Origin: Trichodesmium sp. jk18x7bins.61
Lineage (GTDB): Bacteria; Cyanobacteriota; Cyanobacteriia; Cyanobacteriales; Microcoleaceae
NCBI GenBank assembly: GCA_022822685.1
Contig: JAJEAQ010000629.1
Span: forward strand, 1 to 8,561
Direction: 5' to 3'
Length of the DNA stretch: 8,561 nucleotides
Numbering within the stretch: the first letter of the stretch is position 1; every line of letters starts with the position of its first letter. Shown in pieces: positions 5,320 to 8,561 of the stretch. Under the pieces are notes generated by a model that searched no databases, was not told the origin of the DNA, and worked only from the letters and a program-made list of their open reading frames with translations. The position numbers and the translations under genes are program-made.

Positions 5320-6417
5320 GTGTGGATAACTTCTTCTTTAGCGACAGCCCTAACTCCAACTATAGTTGCCTTAGGAAACTTTGATGGTTTACATCGAGGA
5401 CATAGGCAAGTAGTAGAACCTATTTTAAGCTTAAAAAATAGACCAAATTCACTTTCTGTCTGTTCGTTAGAATTAACAAGTACTACAGAAGTAGATGGAG
5501 TTGAAAAGCTGAAATTGTTGAATCAAGAGTTAAAATTATCATCATCCTATTCTCGTGGTGAATTAGGTAAAAATTATGGTTACCAAGGGCAAAAAATTTA
5601 TTCAACAGTTGTGACGTTTAATCCTCATCCTCAAGAATATTTTAGTGGAAAACCAAAAAAATTATTGGCTCCACTAGATGAAAAGTTAGCTCTTTTGCGA
5701 CAGATAGAAGTAGAACAAGTAGTATTATTGCCATTTAATCTGGAATTGGCCAACCTAACTCCGACTCAATTTGTAGAAGAAATTTTGGTAAAACATTTAC
5801 AGGTGCGTCGGGTAAGTGTGGGATGGGATTTCCGTTTTGGACGAAACAGGGCAGGAGAAGCAAAAGATTTAGAGGCGATCGCTGCTAATTATAATATAGA
5901 AGTTACGATTGTACCTCTATACAGTTGTGAAAATGGAGAACGCATTAGCAGTTCTATAATACGTCAGGCTCTCGAACAAGGAGACCTCAAGAAATCAAAT
6001 CGTTTGTTAGGTCGTCCCTATAGTCTGGTAGGCCAAGTAGTGAAGGGGCAACAATTGGGTAGAACTTTAGGATTTCCGACAGCAAATCTTCAGCTACCAC
6101 CACAAAAGTTTTTGCCTAGTTTTGGGGTTTATGCTGTGGAAGTCTATGTTTCTCAACAGAAGCAACCCCAAGCAATTTTTTCTGGCGATCGCCTCCACTT
6201 AGGGGTAATGAATATTGGCTGTCGCCCCACATTAAATGGCTCACAACCAACTGTGGAAGTTCACTTGTTAGATTGGTCTGGAGATTTATATGGTCGGACT
6301 CTAACTGTACATCTAATAGAATTTTTGCGACCTGAAGAAAAATTTGCTTCTCTGGATTTACTTAAAGCAAGAATAAATGAAGATTGTATAATTTCTAGAA
6401 GTATACTTAATAAATAA
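5320..6417 (+). CDS. ribF: bifunctional riboflavin kinase / FAD synthetase RibF
   Basis: RibF phosphorylates riboflavin to FMN and then adenylylates FMN to FAD in the cytoplasm. The N-terminal FMN adenylyltransferase half shows GNFDGLHRGH (19-28), VTFNPHPQEYF (98-108), GWDFRFGRNRAG (168-179) and the ISSSIIR motif (209-215). The C-terminal riboflavin kinase half begins near residue 225, with GRTLGFPTAN (247-256), NIGCRPTLNG (298-307) and the catalytic-type Glu313 in TVEVHLLD. The protein is 365 residues, about 50 longer than usual; the excess is a Ser/Leu/Glu-rich insert at about residues 37-92, between the GHR segment and VTFNPHP. The GTG start at 5320 is forced, since an in-frame TAA lies just upstream at 5314-5316; AAGG sits too close for an ideal ribosome site. 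Repeat copy B begins 8 bases after the stop. Confidence 0.96.
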   Translation: MWITSSLATALTPTIVALGNFDGLHRGHRQVVEPILSLKNRPNSLSVCSLELTSTTEVDGVEKLKLLNQELKLSSSYSRGELGKNYGYQGQKIYSTVVTFNPHPQEYFSGKPKKLLAPLDEKLALLRQIEVEQVVLLPFNLELANLTPTQFVEEILVKHLQVRRVSVGWDFRFGRNRAGEAKDLEAIAANYNIEVTIVPLYSCENGERISSSIIRQALEQGDLKKSNRLLGRPYSLVGQVVKGQQLGRTLGFPTANLQLPPQKFLPSFGVYAVEVYVSQQKQPQAIFSGDRLHLGVMNIGCRPTLNGSQPTVEVHLLDWSGDLYGRTLTVHLIEFLRPEEKFASLDLLKARINEDCIISRSILNK

Positions 6418-6424
6418 AAACTTA

Positions 6425-6659
6425 GTCAATGACCCCACTGTGTGCATTGATGGGGCTTGTGAAGAGCAGCTCACTTTTCCCTTGCATTGTCTACCGGTTT
6501 CTGATTATACATGGTGCGGAGTACCGAATTTTTCACACTTTTCAGCCTATCTTCAAGCCTACTTATTTTGAGCCTTTCTCTAAAGGACATCTTTGTATAA
6601 TTGGCAATACTTACACTCATCACTTGCCTATCGAGGGTGATCTCCATGATTAGTGTTTC
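6425..6659 (-). repeat. dispersed repeat, copy B (putative tnpB-element right end)
   Basis: On the reverse strand it carries the same ordered blocks as copies 1 and A: AATCATGGAGATC, TACAAAGATGTCCTTT, GGCTTGAAGATAG, ACCATGTATAATC, CCGGTAGACA, CTCTTCACAAGCCCC, and the end GGGGTCATTGAC. The hairpin is CCCCA at 6433-6437 and TGGGG at 6451-6455 with a 13-base loop. It is the least broken copy: a 58-codon frame (ATG 6645-6647 to TGA 6471-6473, reverse strand) spans most of it, ending PVDNAREK, and may be the 3' end of the element's gene. The hairpin end lies 8 bases past the ribF stop. Confidence 0.68.
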
Positions 6660-6695
6660 AGTTTATGAGTAGTCGATAACCAGGAGTAATTCACA

Positions 6696-6711
6696 AGATT
6701 AGGAGTAATCT
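6696..6711. repeat. small perfect palindrome upstream of moxR
   Basis: AGATTA at 6696-6701 and TAATCT at 6706-6711 flank GGAG, and AGGAGTAAT occurs twice (6682-6690, 6701-6709). This may be an operator or chance; nothing decides it. Confidence 0.3.
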
Positions 6712-6728
6712 GAATCTTAACTACTGTT

Positions 6729-6747
6729 AAAACCGCCGAGCGGTTTT
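6729..6747. terminator. bidirectional terminator-like hairpin
   Basis: AAAACCGC at 6729-6736 pairs perfectly with GCGGTTTT at 6740-6747 around CGA. The 8-bp stem ending in T's on both strands fits a bidirectional terminator. It lies about 310 bases after ribF and 49 bases before moxR, so it would insulate moxR from upstream transcription. Confidence 0.55.
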
Positions 6748-6750
6748 CCT

Positions 6751-6770
6751 CCCCTAGCTTTAGATAGGGG
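6751..6770. repeat. second hairpin in tandem, CCCCTA/TAGGGG
   Basis: CCCCTA at 6751-6756 pairs with TAGGGG at 6765-6770 around an 8-base loop, three bases after the previous hairpin and followed by TTTCCC. The pair could be a double terminator or an end of an IS200/IS605-type element, whose ends are hairpins of this kind. Confidence 0.5.
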
Positions 6771-6795
6771 TTTCCCACCTATCAAAATGTTTTAG

Positions 6796-7704
6796 ATGAA
6801 AGAAAGTATTGAAAAGCTGAAAAAAAATCTGAGTCAGACTATTGTTGGTAAAGAAGATGCCATCAAATTAGTGTTAGTTGCAATGCTTTCGGGTGGTCAT
6901 GTTCTTTTAGAAGATGTTCCTGGTGTGGGTAAAACTTTACTAGCAAAATCTCTAGCTGATTCGATCGCTGGAAAGTTTCAAAGGATTCAATGTACCTCTG
7001 ACTTATTACCAACTGATATTACTGGTACTAATATTTGGAATCCTCGTAGTGGGGAATTTGAATTTCTACCAGGCCCGGTATTTGCAAATGTACTCTTGAC
7101 AGATGAAATTAATCGTGCTACACCTCGTACTCAGTCTGCTTTGTTGGAAGTGATGGAAGAAAAGCAAGTTACTGTAGATGGGGTTTCACGTTCTGTTCCC
7201 AGCCCATTTTTTGTCATTGCAACTCAGAACCCAATTGAGTACCAAGGCACGTTTCCACTGCCAGAAGCACAAATGGATCGTTTTACCTTATCTCTGACAT
7301 TAGGTTATCCCACAGAGTCAGAGGAGCTACAGATGTTACAAAGAATATCTGAAGGAGTAGGAGTAAGTAAACTACAAGCTTGCATTACTTTAGAAGAAGT
7401 AGAGGAGTTACGTCGTTTGTGCAGTTTGGTAAAAGTGAATGAGTCTTTGCAACAATATATTCTGAGGTTGGTGAGGGCAACACGAGAAGATGAAGAAATT
7501 ACACTAGGTGTCAGCCCTCGTGGCACAGTTGCTTTGCATCGAGCGACTCAAGCGTTAGGATTTTTAGCCGGAAGAGATTACGCTATTCCTGATGATGTGA
7601 AGTTTCTTGTTCCTTATGTGCTTTCCCATCGCTTAATTCCAGCAGGAGGAAAGCGTTCGCAAACAATCCTGGAAAGATTACTAGATTCTGTCACTGTTTC
7701 GTGA
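6796..7704 (+). CDS. MoxR-family AAA+ ATPase
   Basis: A 302-residue cytoplasmic AAA+ ATPase of the MoxR group, chaperone-like ATPases that help assemble or activate protein complexes, often by metal insertion and with von Willebrand A partners. Visible motifs are QTIVGKEDAI (14-23), Walker A PGVGKT (42-47), Walker B LLTDEIN (100-106) with Asp103 and Glu104, sensor 1 ATQNP (142-146), the FPLPEAQMDRF block with probable arginine finger Arg162, and sensor 2 SPRG (240-243). The C-terminus (ILERLLDSV) is the usual family ending, so it is complete. ATG 6796 gives the standard N-terminus; no good ribosome site is visible. MoxR genes commonly precede DUF58 or VWA genes, but here the next gene is the convergent cpeA, so the partner is elsewhere. 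The target is unknown. Confidence 0.95.
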   Translation: MKESIEKLKKNLSQTIVGKEDAIKLVLVAMLSGGHVLLEDVPGVGKTLLAKSLADSIAGKFQRIQCTSDLLPTDITGTNIWNPRSGEFEFLPGPVFANVLLTDEINRATPRTQSALLEVMEEKQVTVDGVSRSVPSPFFVIATQNPIEYQGTFPLPEAQMDRFTLSLTLGYPTESEELQMLQRISEGVGVSKLQACITLEEVEELRRLCSLVKVNESLQQYILRLVRATREDEEITLGVSPRGTVALHRATQALGFLAGRDYAIPDDVKFLVPYVLSHRLIPAGGKRSQTILERLLDSVTVS

Positions 7705-7851
7705 TATAATTATACGCTCTGCTGTTGCTTAAGTATGTATGTTTCTGATGTCAAACTTCCTGAGAAATAACCAAGAGATCCCTAGTTAGCTGCTCACCCA
7801 ATATTGTTAGGCAAGTAACGAACTGAGAGTCCCCTGGTTTTAAATTAAAGT

Positions 7852-7868
7852 CAAGAATTATCTTCTTG
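7852..7868 (-). terminator. weak terminator-like hairpin after cpeA
   Basis: CAAGAA at 7852-7857 pairs with TTCTTG at 7863-7868 around 5 bases. On the reverse strand it comes 16 bases after the cpeA stop and is followed by a broken T-rich tract. It is short and so a weak candidate terminator. Confidence 0.35.
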
Positions 7869-7884
7869 GCTGAATTGAGTATTT

Positions 7885-8379
7885 CTAGGATAGGGAATTG
7901 ATCAGATAATCTAAGAGAGCATTATACTCTGTCAAGGCTTGAGCAGACATATCGCGAGGAGCACAACCACGATTGCGAGCGAAGCTTAAAGCTTCAACAT
8001 AAGGTGCAGTAGGCAATCCCAGAGCGCGATATACTTCACGCTGACCAGCAATACCCCACTCATCCAGAGGGCCAGTTCCACCAACAACTAAGCAGTAGTT
8101 GATCAAGCGCAGATAGTGCTTGATATCGCGGAGGCACTTCTCTTTAAAAACGTCGGTAGAATTAGCTTGACCAGGATCGTTTAGGTAAGAATACTTCTTA
8201 ATGCAAGCATCATAGCTTTCTTTGGCAACTGCATCAATATTGTTTGCTAGCTTCTCAGCAGTTTCCAAACGAGCTGTAGAGCGCTGGATAGAACCTTGTA
8301 CAGACTCTAGATCGGAACTGCTAGGAAAACGATCTGCTGCATCAGCAGAGGTTACTACTGTGGTAATAACTGATTTCAT
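7885..8379 (-). CDS. cpeA: C-phycoerythrin alpha chain CpeA
   Basis: This 164-residue protein, starting MKSVITTVVTSADAADRFPS, is full length for the C-phycoerythrin alpha subunit. It pairs with CpeB in (alpha-beta) hexamers that form phycobilisome rods on the thylakoid surface and absorb green light. The two phycoerythrobilin attachment cysteines are present: Cys82 in KEKCLRDIKHYLRL and Cys139 in RNRGCAPRDMS. The conserved GGTGPLDEWGIAGQREVYRA block and the ending YNALLDYLINSLS are diagnostic. An upstream in-frame ATG at 8415 would add 12 residues, but the family start is clearly at 8379, with a weak purine-rich site (AGAAGCGAG) before it. In most phycoerythrin operons cpeB lies directly upstream and is cotranscribed; here the 182 bases upstream hold no cpeB and instead an element end. 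The gene converges with moxR. Confidence 0.98.
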   Translation of the reverse strand: MKSVITTVVTSADAADRFPSSSDLESVQGSIQRSTARLETAEKLANNIDAVAKESYDACIKKYSYLNDPGQANSTDVFKEKCLRDIKHYLRLINYCLVVGGTGPLDEWGIAGQREVYRALGLPTAPYVEALSFARNRGCAPRDMSAQALTEYNALLDYLINSLS

Positions 8380-8421
8380 GTATTTAACTCGCTTCTGGTA
8401 TTTGATTGGATTCAATTGAAA

Positions 8422-8561
8422 TTTGACATACTCCCAACGTTGAGCTAAAGCTAAAACGCGGGATTATTAGACTCGAAACTAAGCGCATCGCGGTTTTGAC
8501 TTCAGGTGATGTCTTCCCCTTGTTTTAACTCCCCCAGCCAAAAAAACAAGCCCCCTCCCAA
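8422..8561 (-). mobile_element. putative tnpB-element right end inserted just upstream of cpeA (partial)
   Basis: Read on the reverse strand, the segment contains GAAGACATCACCTGAAGTC...AACCGC, then ATAATCCCGCG, a CGTT/AACG-CCC/GGG stem, and finally GTTGGGAGTATGTCAAA ending at 8422. The first and last blocks match the solo end at 1618-1811; the 17-base end is identical. A short open frame enters from the right edge and ends at TGA 8502-8504 with ELKQGEDIT; it could be the C-terminus of the element's tnpB, but it is too short to assign. In IS200/IS605-type elements this right end encodes the omega-RNA scaffold, and the bases past it act as the guide. Only 42 bases separate it from the cpeA start. 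Confidence 0.6.

Noticed and set aside
6429..6653. 74-codon forward frame after ribF
   Set aside because: It lies entirely within repeat copy B; the other copies do not keep this frame, so it is not treated as a gene.
7305..7526. 73-codon reverse frame
   Set aside because: It is antisense to the well-supported moxR gene and has a low-complexity Ser-rich translation.
8380..8415. Upstream in-frame ATG at 8415 as the cpeA start
   Set aside because: The extra 12 residues are not part of the CpeA family, which begins MKSV, and the leader is partly element-derived.
8222..8419. 65-codon forward frame
   Set aside because: It is antisense to cpeA, which is certain.

Overview
The window reads as chromosomal DNA of a phycoerythrin-containing, probably filamentous, cyanobacterium (Trichodesmium/Okeania/Lyngbya-like; the genus is inference). 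The evidence is a clear C-phycoerythrin alpha gene (cpeA), four exact HIP1 octamers GCGATCGC inside genes (2541-2548, 3303-3310, 5875-5882, 6185-6192), cyanobacterial-type RibF, MBL-fold and MoxR proteins, TTAACTG-type short repeats, and abundant relics that look like IS200/IS605-type tnpB elements. The genes are AT-rich; the intergenic relics include GC-rich hairpins.

Layout. 1-110: possible C-terminus of a gene entering from the left, followed by a terminator-like hairpin. 123-380 (-): fragment of a tnpB gene. 368-550 (+): copy 1 of a dispersed repeat. 554-952 (-): small zinc-ribbon protein of the cyanobacterial DUF7682 type. 953-2101: about 1.15 kb without a convincing gene, packed with hairpins, short repeats and putative IS ends. 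2102-3766 (+): lipoprotein with a tandem phospholipase-D fold, an EF-hand loop and a ComEA-like DNA-binding tail. 3767-4254: intergenic, with repeat copy A. 4255-5229 (+): MBL-fold hydrolase with a duplicated tail. 5320-6417 (+): bifunctional riboflavin kinase/FAD synthetase ribF. 6418-6795: intergenic, with repeat copy B and two tandem hairpins. 6796-7704 (+): MoxR-type AAA+ ATPase. 7885-8379 (-): cpeA, convergent with moxR. 8422-8561 (-): the right end of a putative tnpB-type element, lying only 42 bases upstream of the cpeA start and pointing toward it.

How it fits together. The genes are mostly unrelated housekeeping or accessory genes (flavin cofactor synthesis, light harvesting, an AAA+ chaperone, a surface nuclease-like lipoprotein, an MBL hydrolase) and do not form one obvious system. 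What unifies the window is the mobile-element debris. Three copies of one repeat (copies 1, A, B) lie just past the 3' ends of three genes, each with its hairpin end nearest the gene. A second type of end, sharing the terminal motif GTTGGGAGTATGTCAAA, occurs at about 1795-1811 and directly upstream of cpeA. If these are omega-RNA-like scaffolds of TnpB elements (inference), the RNA segments past their ends would be the antisense of gene 3' ends and the leader of cpeA. No tRNA, rRNA or CRISPR array was seen.
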